The translations under genes were made by a program, and so were the position numbers. This document shows, piece by piece, positions 1 through 8,668 of a stretch of DNA of 64,000 nt (positions within the stretch are counted from its first letter, which is position 1; each line of letters begins with the position of its first letter). The notes beneath the pieces were generated by a model. It saw only the letters and a program-made list of their open reading frames with translations, searched no databases and was not told where the DNA came from. Origin of the DNA: Leptolyngbya boryana PCC 6306 (GTDB lineage Bacteria; Cyanobacteriota; Cyanobacteriia; Leptolyngbyales; Leptolyngbyaceae). The DNA is taken from NCBI RefSeq assembly GCF_000353285.1, contig NZ_KB731324.1, positions 1,878,577-1,942,576 on the forward strand, read 5' to 3'.

Positions 1-727
1 GGGACGCTAATTCTGCACCAACTCCACACGGATCATTAATAGCAAAGACTGCATCAATTTTCGGGAACGAGGTCAGTAAGTCCGTCATGACGCGCAACCC
101 ACCATCACGGCTCCCTTCAGCATTTTGGTCTTTTGAAAGTAGTTTGATGCCAGGATATTTTGCAAAAACCTTCTCGCAGCCTTCAACGCGATCAAAAACG
201 GATTGCACAGGAGGGCCATTGATAATCACAACATTGCCTTTCCCTTTTAAGCGATCGGCAATGTACTGACAACTGAGTTGTCCCGCTTGCAAGTTGTTCG
301 AGGTAATCGTTGCATCGACTCCTCCATCTGCTCCTGTATCCACTGCAATCACTGCAATGCCAGCTTGTTTTGCTTTTTCAACCGCAGGGGCAATACCTTT
401 ACTATCTCCCGCATTCAGAATAATCAAGTTAGTATTTGCAGCAATAAAGTTTTCGATTTGATTGAACTGTTGATTCAAGTCATATCCACTTGAAACCACA
501 GTTGTCCGAACTGTATCGCCTCCAATTTTTCTAGCTTCTTCTTCTGCTCCTCGACCCATCAGCACAAAGAAAGGATTGCTCAAATCTCCCACTGTAACGG
601 CTACCGATTTCAGCTTTGAATCACTCTGATTAGTCTGCTGTGTAGAGGAACAAGCTAGTAAAAGCCCCCCGATCAGACCCAATACGCCGATCGTGCTTAA
701 ACTACGACGTAGCGCAACTTTATTCAC
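1..727 (-). CDS. Sugar ABC transporter substrate-binding lipoprotein (partial, C-terminus outside window)
   Basis: Periplasmic binding protein of the LacI/ribose-binding type, which would deliver a sugar to an ABC importer. Translating the minus strand from GTG at 727 gives about 242 residues before the window edge. A basic N-terminus is followed by a hydrophobic run and a lipobox (LLAC, Cys26), then the fold's hallmarks: a VTVGDLSNPFF start of the first beta strand, VIAVDTGAD, and a DAVFAINDP segment near the edge. The GTG start is chosen because GGGAGTG lies just upstream and no in-frame ATG precedes it. The permease and ATPase genes would be expected beyond the left edge. The sugar cannot be read from the sequence. 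Confidence 0.85.
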   Translation of the reverse strand, partial: MNKVALRRSLSTIGVLGLIGGLLLACSSTQQTNQSDSKLKSVAVTVGDLSNPFFVLMGRGAEEEARKIGGDTVRTTVVSSGYDLNQQFNQIENFIAANTNLIILNAGDSKGIAPAVEKAKQAGIAVIAVDTGADGGVDATITSNNLQAGQLSCQYIADRLKGKGNVVIINGPPVQSVFDRVEGCEKVFAKYPGIKLLSKDQNAEGSRDGGLRVMTDLLTSFPKIDAVFAINDPCGVGAELAS

Positions 728-755
728 GCCTGTTTCACTCCCAAAAAGTAATTGA

Positions 756-823
756 AGAGAATCAACTGAATCTAACTCTGCGGATTGGATGTAGCTTGCA
801 GCGCTAGATTCAGTTGATTCTCT
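756..823. repeat. 19-bp perfect inverted repeat in the leader of the sugar-binding gene
   Basis: The arms at 756-774 and 805-823 are perfectly complementary over 19 bases and enclose a 30-base loop. They lie 29 bases upstream of the GTG start of the sugar-binding lipoprotein. No T-run follows on either strand, so a simple intrinsic terminator is unlikely. A leader hairpin or a paired regulator site is possible. The rest of 728-1025 shows no gene I can support. Confidence 0.8.
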
Positions 824-1025
824 ATGTTTCATCGTGCGCTGAAGCTGAAATATTCCACATCTATCGAATAGTTTATGCCTCAAGATAGAGCACTTAAGAT
901 GAACTGCTCAAATTATCTCCCTGTAAGGCTTTTCAGAAGTGCGCTGTTGAGGTTCGGCGTGAAGAGTTCATAAAATGTAACCTAACATACAAATAATCGT
1001 ATACATTCAGGGTTAGCGTGATGGC

Positions 1026-1136
1026 TCAATCCGATTTGTTTAACAAGGGCGGGAATCTATTGGAAACCATTGCAGCTTGAGTGCGATCGCGAACATTCAA
1101 CTGGCTCAGAATGTGAATAATAGGTTCTTCTATAGT
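1026..1136 (-). pseudogene. Decayed C-terminus of a LuxR/NarL-type response regulator
   Basis: The minus strand is open from 1136 to a TGA at 1026-1028. It contains HILSQLNVRDRTQAA, which matches the recognition helix end of LuxR-type HTH domains (the usual pattern is NILSKLxxxDRTQAA). The residues before it no longer follow the usual SENTVKTHV pattern. A stop (TGA) lies in frame immediately upstream at 1137-1139, and no receiver domain is found. I read it as a short remnant of a deleted regulator gene. A chance similarity is possible but unlikely given the match length. Confidence 0.6.
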
Positions 1137-1251
1137 TCACTTTGAGATATATGGTGCAGCTGCGATTTCATCATTGCTTGCTTTGCACACTAACCTCAAC
1201 CTCTATCCGATTCGTTCGGTCTAACTCTATCAGTTTTACAAATTTTTTACT

Positions 1252-1416
1252 ATGAACTATAAATTCGCTGTCGGAGCGATCGCACCTTCGATCAGCTTTA
1301 CTATTTTGCTGAGCACATCTGTCTCAGCAGCAGGCACCGAGCGAGCCGCAAGCGCAAACATTTCTAACGAGTCGTCAGTCAATCTGAGTCAAAGTCGCCT
1401 GGGTAGGGAGAATTGA
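1252..1416 (+). CDS. Small secreted peptide, 54 residues, hypothetical
   Basis: An ATG at 1252 opens a 54-codon frame ending at TGA 1414-1416. Residues 1-27 look like a signal peptide: Lys near the start, then a hydrophobic stretch to SVSAAG. The mature part would be about 27 residues rich in Ser, Asn and Ala. No family is recognised. It could also be the truncated 5' end of a longer exported protein. There is no strong ribosome site upstream, so translation is uncertain. Confidence 0.4.
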   Translation: MNYKFAVGAIAPSISFTILLSTSVSAAGTERAASANISNESSVNLSQSRLGREN

Positions 1417-1594
1417 TAGGAGAGAGAAGTAATCTGCACTGCTTAGTTCTGCTTTCGTTTACTGAATTCGATAGATGAAGAAAATTGAGGAATCGCCTAT
1501 GCTAATGCGATCATCAATTCCGTTTGTTTTTTATCAAATTTTCATCCCTCAAAAGGCACATAACTTATCTACACGGAGGAAAGAGATTACAACC

Positions 1595-2011
1595 ATGCTG
1601 ACTCGATACTCACCCTATATTTATGCAATCTTGCGAATCATTGTAGGATTGTCCTTTCTGCTGCATGGAACGCAGAAAATATTCGGGATTCCAAGTGGTA
1701 AAGCTCCGGTTCCGATCACATCATTAATTGGCATAGCCGGAGTACTCGAAGTTCTTTGCGGTCTACTCGTTGCCTTGGGACTCTGGGGAAGCTATGCTGC
1801 ATTTCTTGCGAGTGGTGAGATGGCAGCCGCTTACTTTATCGCACATGCTTCCAAAGGATTTCTCCCGATCGTCAATGGTGGTGAGCTTGCAGTTCTCTAC
1901 TGTTTCATTTTCCTCTACATGGCAGCTCATGGTTCAGGAATCTGGAGTGTGGACGCATTTCTCAATAAAACAGGCAACCAATTATCATCTCCCACTCAGT
2001 TAAGAAACTAA
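1595..2011 (+). CDS. DoxX family membrane protein
   Basis: A 138-residue, four-helix inner-membrane protein of the DoxX family. The characteristic start RIIVGLSFLLHGTQKIFG is at about residues 10-27, followed by GVLEVLCGLLVALGLW and ASGEMAAAYFIAHA. Start ATG 1595 is preferred over an in-frame ATG 40 codons upstream (1475): GGAGGA precedes 1595, the shorter protein has family length, and the extension has no conserved features. DoxX relatives are linked to thiol/redox and small-molecule stress, but the role here is unknown. It converges on the alcohol dehydrogenase gene. Confidence 0.88.
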   Translation: MLTRYSPYIYAILRIIVGLSFLLHGTQKIFGIPSGKAPVPITSLIGIAGVLEVLCGLLVALGLWGSYAAFLASGEMAAAYFIAHASKGFLPIVNGGELAVLYCFIFLYMAAHGSGIWSVDAFLNKTGNQLSSPTQLRN

Positions 2012-2042
2012 GAGGTTTGTGTGCTGTCAGCACAATAGCAAT

Positions 2043-2095
2043 CCAGTCACTTGTTCAACGACTGCAATTTCAGCCGCCGTTAAACAAGTGACTGG
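2043..2095. terminator. Stem-loop between convergent doxX-like and adh genes
   Basis: The arms 2043-2060 and 2078-2095 pair over 18 positions with one mismatch (13 contiguous outer pairs). The 17-base loop completes a hairpin exactly between two converging genes. There is no U-tract on either side, so it may act as a bidirectional transcript end or 3' stabiliser rather than a classic intrinsic terminator. Confidence 0.65.
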
Positions 2096-2107
2096 CGGGT
2101 TAATAAA

Positions 2108-3163
2108 TTATTCAGATTTGAGTGATGCCATATCGATCGAGAAACGATACTTGACATCGGACTTGAGCAGTCGATCGTAAGCTTCATTGACTTTTTGAAT
2201 CGGGATAACTTCAACATCGGCTGTGATGTTGTGTTCGCCGCAAAAGTCGAGCATCTCTTGAGTTTCGGCAATCCCACCGATGTTGGAGCCAGAAAGATTG
2301 CGCCGACCCATGATCAGGCTGAATGCTGCGACCTCCAGAGGCTTCGGAGGCGCACCAACTAGGGTAATATTGCCATCGAGCCGAAGTAGATTGAGATAGG
2401 CGTTAATGTCGTGATTGGCGGCGACCGTATCGAGAATGAAGTCGAAACTGTTCACATGCTGCTGCATCTCGTCCAAGTTGCGGGAGACGACCACTTCATC
2501 AGCACCAAGCCGGAGCGCATCTTCCTTTTTGTCAGGTGAAGTTGTGAAGACGACGACGTGCGCTCCAAGTGCATGAGCAAACTTCACGCCCATGTGTCCT
2601 AGTCCGCCAAGACCAACCACTCCTACTTTTTTGCCTTTAGTCACGCCATGGTGGCGCAGGGGCGAATAGGTAGTGATACCAGCACAAAGCAGGGGCGCAA
2701 CTCCAGCAAGATCGAGATTCGAGGGGACACGCAGCACGAAGCGTTGATCGACGACGATGCTATCCGAATAGCCGCCGTAGGTGACACCATCAAGGTGCTT
2801 GTCCGGAGAGTTATACGTAAGAGTCATGTTCGGGCAGAACTGCTCTAAACCTGCTTTGCATTGGGGACAAGTGCCATCCGAATCGACCATACAGCCCACT
2901 CCTGCAAGATCGCCAGGTTTAAATTTGGTGACTGCTGAGCCGACTTGAGTGATACGACCAACGATCTCATGACCCGGAACGATCGGATAAACCGTAGGCG
3001 CGACGCTCCACTCATTGCGCACCATGTGCAGGTCAGAATGACAAACGCCACAGAAAAGAATTTCGATTTGTACGTCCTGTTCGGTTAGATCGCGACGCTC
3101 GATCGTATCGGAAGCCAGGGGCGAGGTTGCACTGGCGGCGGAGTACGCTTTCGCGTTGGACAT
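2108..3163 (-). CDS. Zinc-dependent NAD(P) alcohol dehydrogenase (YahK / cinnamyl-ADH type)
   Basis: A 351-residue medium-chain dehydrogenase that should interconvert aldehydes and alcohols with NADP(H). The catalytic-zinc segments are CGVCHSDLH (about 38-46) and PGHEIVGRI (63-71). The nucleotide-binding loop is GLGGLGHMGVKFA. The structural zinc lobe is odd: the usual C-x2-C-x2-C-x7-C reads D-x2-C-x2-C-x7-C, with Asp96 in place of the first Cys. Asp can ligate zinc, so loss of metal is not certain. The substrate is not readable. The gene stands alone, with 243 bases of upstream region in which I see no gene. Confidence 0.92.
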   Translation of the reverse strand: MSNAKAYSAASATSPLASDTIERRDLTEQDVQIEILFCGVCHSDLHMVRNEWSVAPTVYPIVPGHEIVGRITQVGSAVTKFKPGDLAGVGCMVDSDGTCPQCKAGLEQFCPNMTLTYNSPDKHLDGVTYGGYSDSIVVDQRFVLRVPSNLDLAGVAPLLCAGITTYSPLRHHGVTKGKKVGVVGLGGLGHMGVKFAHALGAHVVVFTTSPDKKEDALRLGADEVVVSRNLDEMQQHVNSFDFILDTVAANHDINAYLNLLRLDGNITLVGAPPKPLEVAAFSLIMGRRNLSGSNIGGIAETQEMLDFCGEHNITADVEVIPIQKVNEAYDRLLKSDVKYRFSIDMASLKSE

Positions 3164-3406
3164 GAATGATTCTCCTAGATTACAAAATCTTTATCGATGC
3201 GGTTTCGATTGCCCCCAATCGTAGAGATTTGACCCTGATCATTTGCTCTATCCGTAGAGATAAGAGTTTTTGAAACAAGGTTAAGCTGTATGCCGTTTGG
3301 GTGATCGATCGACAAGCGTTTAGTTCAGGAGAAACTGAGTTGGGAGTGCAAGGTATTCTGTGAGAATATACGAACCTAGCACATGACCGAACCTTCTCGT
3401 AGATTC

Positions 3407-3889
3407 CTAATCATCGCCCTTCCACGCTTCAATGATGTCATCGACGGTCTTCCCTAAAATCCGAGACAGGGGAATCAATTGATGACTTTCAATCTCTTCT
3501 CCACTATAAATCTCGCGCAGTTCTGCTCGCGATAATCGATAAGAATCACAGAACTTGGCAAACTCATCATCTGTCAGATCCAAATCGATCTGACGTTCTT
3601 TTAGCAAGACCGCAATCAATGCACTGCCTTGGAGTGGGCGCTCTGCTTTTGCAAGATAGCGCTTTACCAACTCACCTACGCTTTCTGAAGACCCACCCGA
3701 TCGCGCAACCAACTCATAACACGCTAATTGCAATGCCTTTTGAAGCACCTCCGCCTCATTGAGTGATTTGGCAATCTCAGTTGCACAATCTGGGCGACAA
3801 AATCCTACCACTTCTCCCTCAAAAGAAAGCGGTACATAAGCAGATTTGGTAGAGCATTCCCACGGTAGGGGAGGTTTTACTTTTGGCAT
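3407..3889 (-). CDS. Hypothetical cyanobacterial protein, 160 aa
   Basis: A soluble, acidic 160-residue protein with no family I recognise. The N-terminal 35 residues hold three Cys (WECS, GFCRPDCA), which could be a small metal or thiol site. The middle and end are predicted helical (KALQLACYELVAR, DDEFAKFCDSYRLSRAELREIY, LSRILGKTVDDIIEAW). It is read in the same direction as pcyA upstream, with a 51-base gap, so the two may share a transcript. Start ATG 3889 is the only reasonable choice. Confidence 0.75.
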   Translation of the reverse strand: MPKVKPPLPWECSTKSAYVPLSFEGEVVGFCRPDCATEIAKSLNEAEVLQKALQLACYELVARSGGSSESVGELVKRYLAKAERPLQGSALIAVLLKERQIDLDLTDDEFAKFCDSYRLSRAELREIYSGEEIESHQLIPLSRILGKTVDDIIEAWKGDD

Positions 3890-3940
3890 AGTGACACCGC
3901 AACGAAAATCTCTGCTTAAGATTCCCGTTCGCTCGTGACA

Positions 3941-4678
3941 TCACTCAGGCAAATCAAACAAAACTGTCGTAATGTAGCGATCTGCCCAAGCTTCCCCGAA
4001 TGCCTTCTCCAAAACTCGCCGAGTCTTGTCATTCTTTTGCTGCTGAGAACAGTAATAGTGCTGACCTGCCAAAATTTCTGCCTTTCGCTCCGGAGTGGGC
4101 GCAGTCGCGATCGCTCTTTGACAATGAATCTTCAAATATGCCTTCACCTGATCGAGAAACGCATTCTCCTCTTCCGCACTGCCCGGACGCACCAATAAAC
4201 AAAAATCCGAGAAAATATCCCCCCACTCTGGAACTGCCCGACGTTGCACAAATTTCGTTTCGGGAACTGCTTTCAACTCGGTCTGATATTCAAGTGGCAA
4301 CTGGCGATCGTGACTCAATGCCGAGAGATCCGCGATCGCCAAACTCACCTGCCCGGTCTTTCCACCGACTAAATCCGCACCAAACATTGGCAGCACATAC
4401 TCTGGGCGAGGAAACATGACACAGTGCAAGATATCGAGCGAAGAACCCAATTTCGCTAGCTCTAAATGCAACTTCCGAAATTGAGGAGTCTGAAAACACT
4501 TATTTTCAATTACCAATTTCTCCCCTTCCATACGTCCCTCTACATACCCCAAATCTTCAGGGAGGTGATAAGGCGAAAGGTCTAAATGCTCATGCCAAAT
4601 TTGCTCGATCGCATCCGCTAAATTTCGGATTAGGGGATGTTGCTGTTGACGCAGCGAAGGATTTGAAATTGAAGACAT
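3941..4678 (-). CDS. pcyA: Phycocyanobilin:ferredoxin oxidoreductase
   Basis: PcyA performs the four-electron, ferredoxin-dependent reduction of biliverdin IXa to phycocyanobilin, the chromophore of phycobilisomes and cyanobacterial phytochromes. At 245 residues it has family length (about 248 in Synechocystis). The catalytic residues are in place: Glu73 in HLELAK, His85 in DILHCVMFP and Asp102 in FGADLVGG, equivalent to Glu76, His88 and Asp105 of the characterised enzyme. The gene marks the organism as a phycobilisome-bearing cyanobacterium. It is divergent from the protein kinase gene at 4806. Confidence 0.97.
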   Translation of the reverse strand: MSSISNPSLRQQQHPLIRNLADAIEQIWHEHLDLSPYHLPEDLGYVEGRMEGEKLVIENKCFQTPQFRKLHLELAKLGSSLDILHCVMFPRPEYVLPMFGADLVGGKTGQVSLAIADLSALSHDRQLPLEYQTELKAVPETKFVQRRAVPEWGDIFSDFCLLVRPGSAEEENAFLDQVKAYLKIHCQRAIATAPTPERKAEILAGQHYYCSQQQKNDKTRRVLEKAFGEAWADRYITTVLFDLPE

Positions 4679-4805
4679 ATTAAATCAGAGATAAAGGATA
4701 GGGGCAGAGCGATGAACTTTTGCTCAAATTCCTAGCTATATAAGGATATCAGCTTGCGGTTGGTAAATTATCAAAGCTATAACGGCTCTAGAATTCGGTG
4801 AAATT

Positions 4806-5624
4806 ATGGCAGGGCAAATCCTGGGCGATCGTTATCAAGTTGAACGAGAATTAGGGAAACATGCAGGACGCTGGACGTTACTTGCACACGATCTCCATGC
4901 CAAAGAACGGGTTGTGGTGAAATTATTGTGTTCGGATGAAGACTTGCGTCCGGATGACCTGAAACTGTTCGATCGAGAAGTCGAAACTTTAAAGTCTCTT
5001 TCTCATCCTTGTATTCCAAAGTATTTGGGCTACTTCCAACATCGCCTCCCTGGAGGTCGAGCACTGGCACTCGTTCAAACTTACGTAGCCGGTAAATCTT
5101 TGGCAGATTGTCTCAAACGAGGTCGCACCTTTACCGAAGCAGAAGCTAGACAGATTGCGAAGTCAGTGCTCTATATCTTGATCTATTTGCAAGGTCGTAA
5201 TCCCTCGATCGTGCATCGGGATATCAAACCGAGCAACATTTTACTTGGCGATCGCCGAGTGCACCTTGTCGATTTTGGCTCGGTGAAAACGATTTTGAAT
5301 CGGCAAGACGGGACTTCAGCATTCACTTTGGTGAATACACACGACTTCACACCGCCAGAGCAATATACAGGTCGATCGGTAACGGCTTCTGATCTATATA
5401 GTTTGGGTTTGACGATTATGACAGCCCTGACAGGACTTCAACCCTCACAGCTTCCGCGTAAAGGTAGTCGCTTTGATTTGGAAGCGGTGGTTGATGTCAG
5501 CCCAGTCTTTGTCGATTGGTTGCAATGGATGACGGAAACTACACTGGAACGACGGCTTCAGTCGGCAATAGTGGCATTGCAGGCGTTGGATGCAGGTCAG
5601 GTCAGGAATGCGGTCGCGTTGTAG
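4806..5624 (+). CDS. Serine/threonine protein kinase, catalytic domain only
   Basis: A 272-residue Hanks-type kinase made of the catalytic domain alone, with no membrane segment or sensor domain. Lys39 in VVVKLL, Glu60, the catalytic loop HRDIKPSN (137-144), DFGS (156-159) and TPPEQ (182-186, in place of APE) are all present, so activity is expected. The glycine-rich loop is unusual (GKHAGRWT). This short type is common in filamentous cyanobacteria. The target is unknown. Start ATG 4806 leads straight into the GDRYQVEREL start of the domain. Confidence 0.9.
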   Translation: MAGQILGDRYQVERELGKHAGRWTLLAHDLHAKERVVVKLLCSDEDLRPDDLKLFDREVETLKSLSHPCIPKYLGYFQHRLPGGRALALVQTYVAGKSLADCLKRGRTFTEAEARQIAKSVLYILIYLQGRNPSIVHRDIKPSNILLGDRRVHLVDFGSVKTILNRQDGTSAFTLVNTHDFTPPEQYTGRSVTASDLYSLGLTIMTALTGLQPSQLPRKGSRFDLEAVVDVSPVFVDWLQWMTETTLERRLQSAIVALQALDAGQVRNAVAL

Positions 5625-5669
5625 GAGTTTACGACGTTAGTTTTGCAGAGTGGTGAGATAGGGAGGGGT

Positions 5670-5724
5670 GAAATAGGGAGCGGCAACTATAATTTCAGAT
5701 TTTTCTCGGTTCTTCTATCTCCCC
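5670..5724 (+). repeat. Dispersed intergenic repeat, copy 1
   Basis: The segment following the kinase gene resembles, in inverted orientation, the segment at 31531-31583 downstream of the glycosidase gene. About three quarters of a 34-base core agree, including an identical ATTTCAGAT, and both copies carry flanking ATAGGG / CTATCTCCCC motifs. It looks like an intergenic repeat family of unknown origin. Confidence 0.5.
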
Positions 5725-5800
5725 GATGCTCAACCCGTTAAGCTGAAAATTTTGGGCATTGCGGCTCCGCTCAACGCAGCTTGCCTATTTCAGGTGAACA

Positions 5801-5827
5801 CTCCAAGGTTTTCCATTCGCCTTGGAG
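5801..5827 (-). terminator. Hairpin just downstream of obg
   Basis: CTCCAAGG (5801-5808) and CCTTGGAG (5820-5827) form an 8-bp perfect stem with an 11-base loop, nine bases past the obg stop codon on the minus strand. There is no strong U-tract, so termination is probable but not certain. Confidence 0.5.
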
Positions 5828-5835
5828 GTTTGAAA

Positions 5836-6942
<1,107 letters not shown>

Positions 6943-7026
6943 TCAATTTGATTGCAACTCCTGCGCACCAAACGATTCTATAATCCGTCAAAATGGCAAT
7001 AGGGAACACATCGCGCAAAAACTGGC

Positions 7027-8013
7027 ATGGATATCAAACACGGATTCGTAGATACGATCGGCAACACTCCCTTAATTCGGCTCAATAGCTTCAGTGATGA
7101 AACAGGCTGTGAAATTCTAGGAAAAGCGGAATTCCTCAATCCAGGCGGCTCTGTGAAAGATCGCGCTGCACTCTACATTATTGAAGATGCGGAAAGACAA
7201 GGACTTCTAAAGCCTGGCGGAACGGTTGTTGAAGGAACCGCAGGTAATACAGGGATTGGACTTGCCCATATTTGCAACGCGAAAGGCTATAAGTGTTTGA
7301 TCATTATTCCAGAGACGCAATCTCAGGAGAAAATCGATTTATTGCGAACCTTGGGCGCAGAAGTCCGAACGGTTCCGGCTGTGCCTTATAAAGATCCGAA
7401 TAACTATGTGCGCCTGTCTGGCAGAATTGCGTCAGAAATGGAGAATGCGGTCTGGGCGAATCAGTTTGATAACCTGGCAAATCGTCGCGCTCATTATGAA
7501 ACCACTGCGGCTGAGATCTGGGCACAGACAGATGGAAAAGTTGATGTCTGGACGACTGCGACCGGAACGGGTGGAACTTATGCCGGGGTAGCGCTCTATC
7601 TCAAAGAAAAGAATCCTCAAATTAAATGTGTGCTGGCTGACCCAATGGGAAGTGCGCTCTATAGCTATGTCAAAACGGGTGAGACGGTTTCTGAAGGCAG
7701 CTCAGTCACAGAAGGGATTGGCAATAGTCGCGTGACGGCAAATATGCAGGGTGCGCCTGCGGATGATGCAATTCAAATCGACGATCGAGAAGCGCTGCGA
7801 GTGCTGTATCAACTGCTCGAAAAAGATGGTTTATTCCTCGGTGGGTCTGTGGGGATCAATGTTGGGGCGGCAGTCGCACTCGCAAAACAAATGGGTCCCG
7901 GACATACGATCGTGACGATTCTCTGTGATGGAGGCAGTCGATATCAATCTAAGTTGTTCAATCGGGAGTGGTTAGCAACTAAAGGGCTTTTACCCGATTC
8001 TGAGTCATGCTGA
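7027..8013 (+). CDS. cysK: Cysteine synthase family protein (O-acetylserine sulfhydrylase type)
   Basis: A PLP enzyme expected to join O-acetylserine and sulfide to give cysteine. At 328 residues it has the PLP lysine in NPGGSVKDRAA (Lys44), the substrate loop EGTAGNTG (Ala replaces the more usual Ser) and the phosphate-binding TATGTGGTY. Those features fit the cysteine synthase / cystathionine-synthase fold group. The exact sulfur donor is inferred. Its stop overlaps the start of the next gene by 7 bases, so the two are probably translated together. Confidence 0.88.
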   Translation: MDIKHGFVDTIGNTPLIRLNSFSDETGCEILGKAEFLNPGGSVKDRAALYIIEDAERQGLLKPGGTVVEGTAGNTGIGLAHICNAKGYKCLIIIPETQSQEKIDLLRTLGAEVRTVPAVPYKDPNNYVRLSGRIASEMENAVWANQFDNLANRRAHYETTAAEIWAQTDGKVDVWTTATGTGGTYAGVALYLKEKNPQIKCVLADPMGSALYSYVKTGETVSEGSSVTEGIGNSRVTANMQGAPADDAIQIDDREALRVLYQLLEKDGLFLGGSVGINVGAAVALAKQMGPGHTIVTILCDGGSRYQSKLFNREWLATKGLLPDSESC

Positions 8014-8288
8014 CGGTGCGAATTTGTCAGCATCAGTCTTGCCGAAAAAAGGGCGCAGCGAAGGTGATTCAAGCCTTTCGATCGCTTGCGCCTGCTGAAG
8101 TAACAATCGAGCCTTCTAGCTGTCTCGGTCAGTGTGGGAATGGTGTGATGGTACTCGTTTTGCCCGATCAGATTTGGTACGATCGCGTTCGACCGGAAGA
8201 AGTGGGAGCGATCGTCGATCGACATTTAATTCGAGGCGAACCGATCCGAGCTATGCTTTATCGCAAATTTCACCCCACGCAAACTTGA
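8007..8288 (+). CDS. (2Fe-2S) thioredoxin-like ferredoxin domain protein
   Basis: A 93-residue protein with the four-cysteine pattern of thioredoxin-like 2Fe-2S ferredoxins: C-x4-C near residues 7-12 (CQHQSC) and C-x3-C at about 39-43 (SSCLGQCGNG). It should carry one 2Fe-2S cluster and move electrons or sense redox state. It overlaps the cysteine synthase gene (ATGCTGA), implying translational coupling and a tie to sulfur metabolism. The partner is unknown. Confidence 0.82.
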   Translation: MLTVRICQHQSCRKKGAAKVIQAFRSLAPAEVTIEPSSCLGQCGNGVMVLVLPDQIWYDRVRPEEVGAIVDRHLIRGEPIRAMLYRKFHPTQT

Positions 8289-8410
8289 TCAGGATTAATG
8301 CTCATCCGCAGGCCTGGCTAGAAGCACAGAGGAGTAGACCGATTCTTTTCGTCATTTAGGCTTGACTCTACGCTTTGGACAAATTAAGAATCGATCTACA
8401 ACAATCGAAC

Positions 8411-8668
8411 TTACAATCCCAACAAATCATCCAATTCGTCGATCGCATCACATGCAACTGCCTGACTATCTCGATCGACGATCGGTTGGGGTGCATGAAT
8501 CATCGTTGTACCTTGCAATCGTCCGTATAGATAATCATCTGCATACTTGCGAAATACAGCCTCGATCGCAGCGCGAGAATTTTTCAATCCCCATTCTTCT
8601 GCAATCAATTCTGCTTTTTCAATCACATCTTTGCTCAGTCTTACTTTGTTGTCATACATAGCTGCCAT
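8411..8668 (-). CDS. Small partner protein of the ParM-like ATPase (possible ParR-like adaptor)
   Basis: An 85-residue protein whose gene starts inside the 3' end of the ParM-like gene (28-base overlap, or 19 if Met4 is used). The N-terminus (YDNKVRLSKDVIEKAELIAEEW) resembles a ribbon-helix-helix start. The C-terminus is acidic (CDAIDELDDLLGL), reminiscent of the tail by which ParR adaptors touch the actin filament. No firm family match can be claimed; the partner role rests on position and general build. Confidence 0.65.
   Translation of the reverse strand: MAAMYDNKVRLSKDVIEKAELIAEEWGLKNSRAAIEAVFRKYADDYLYGRLQGTTMIHAPQPIVDRDSQAVACDAIDELDDLLGL

Noticed and set aside
1021-1080. Nineteen-codon frame starting ATG 1021
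   Set aside because: Very short, no ribosome site, and lies antisense over the LuxR-type remnant, which explains the sequence better.
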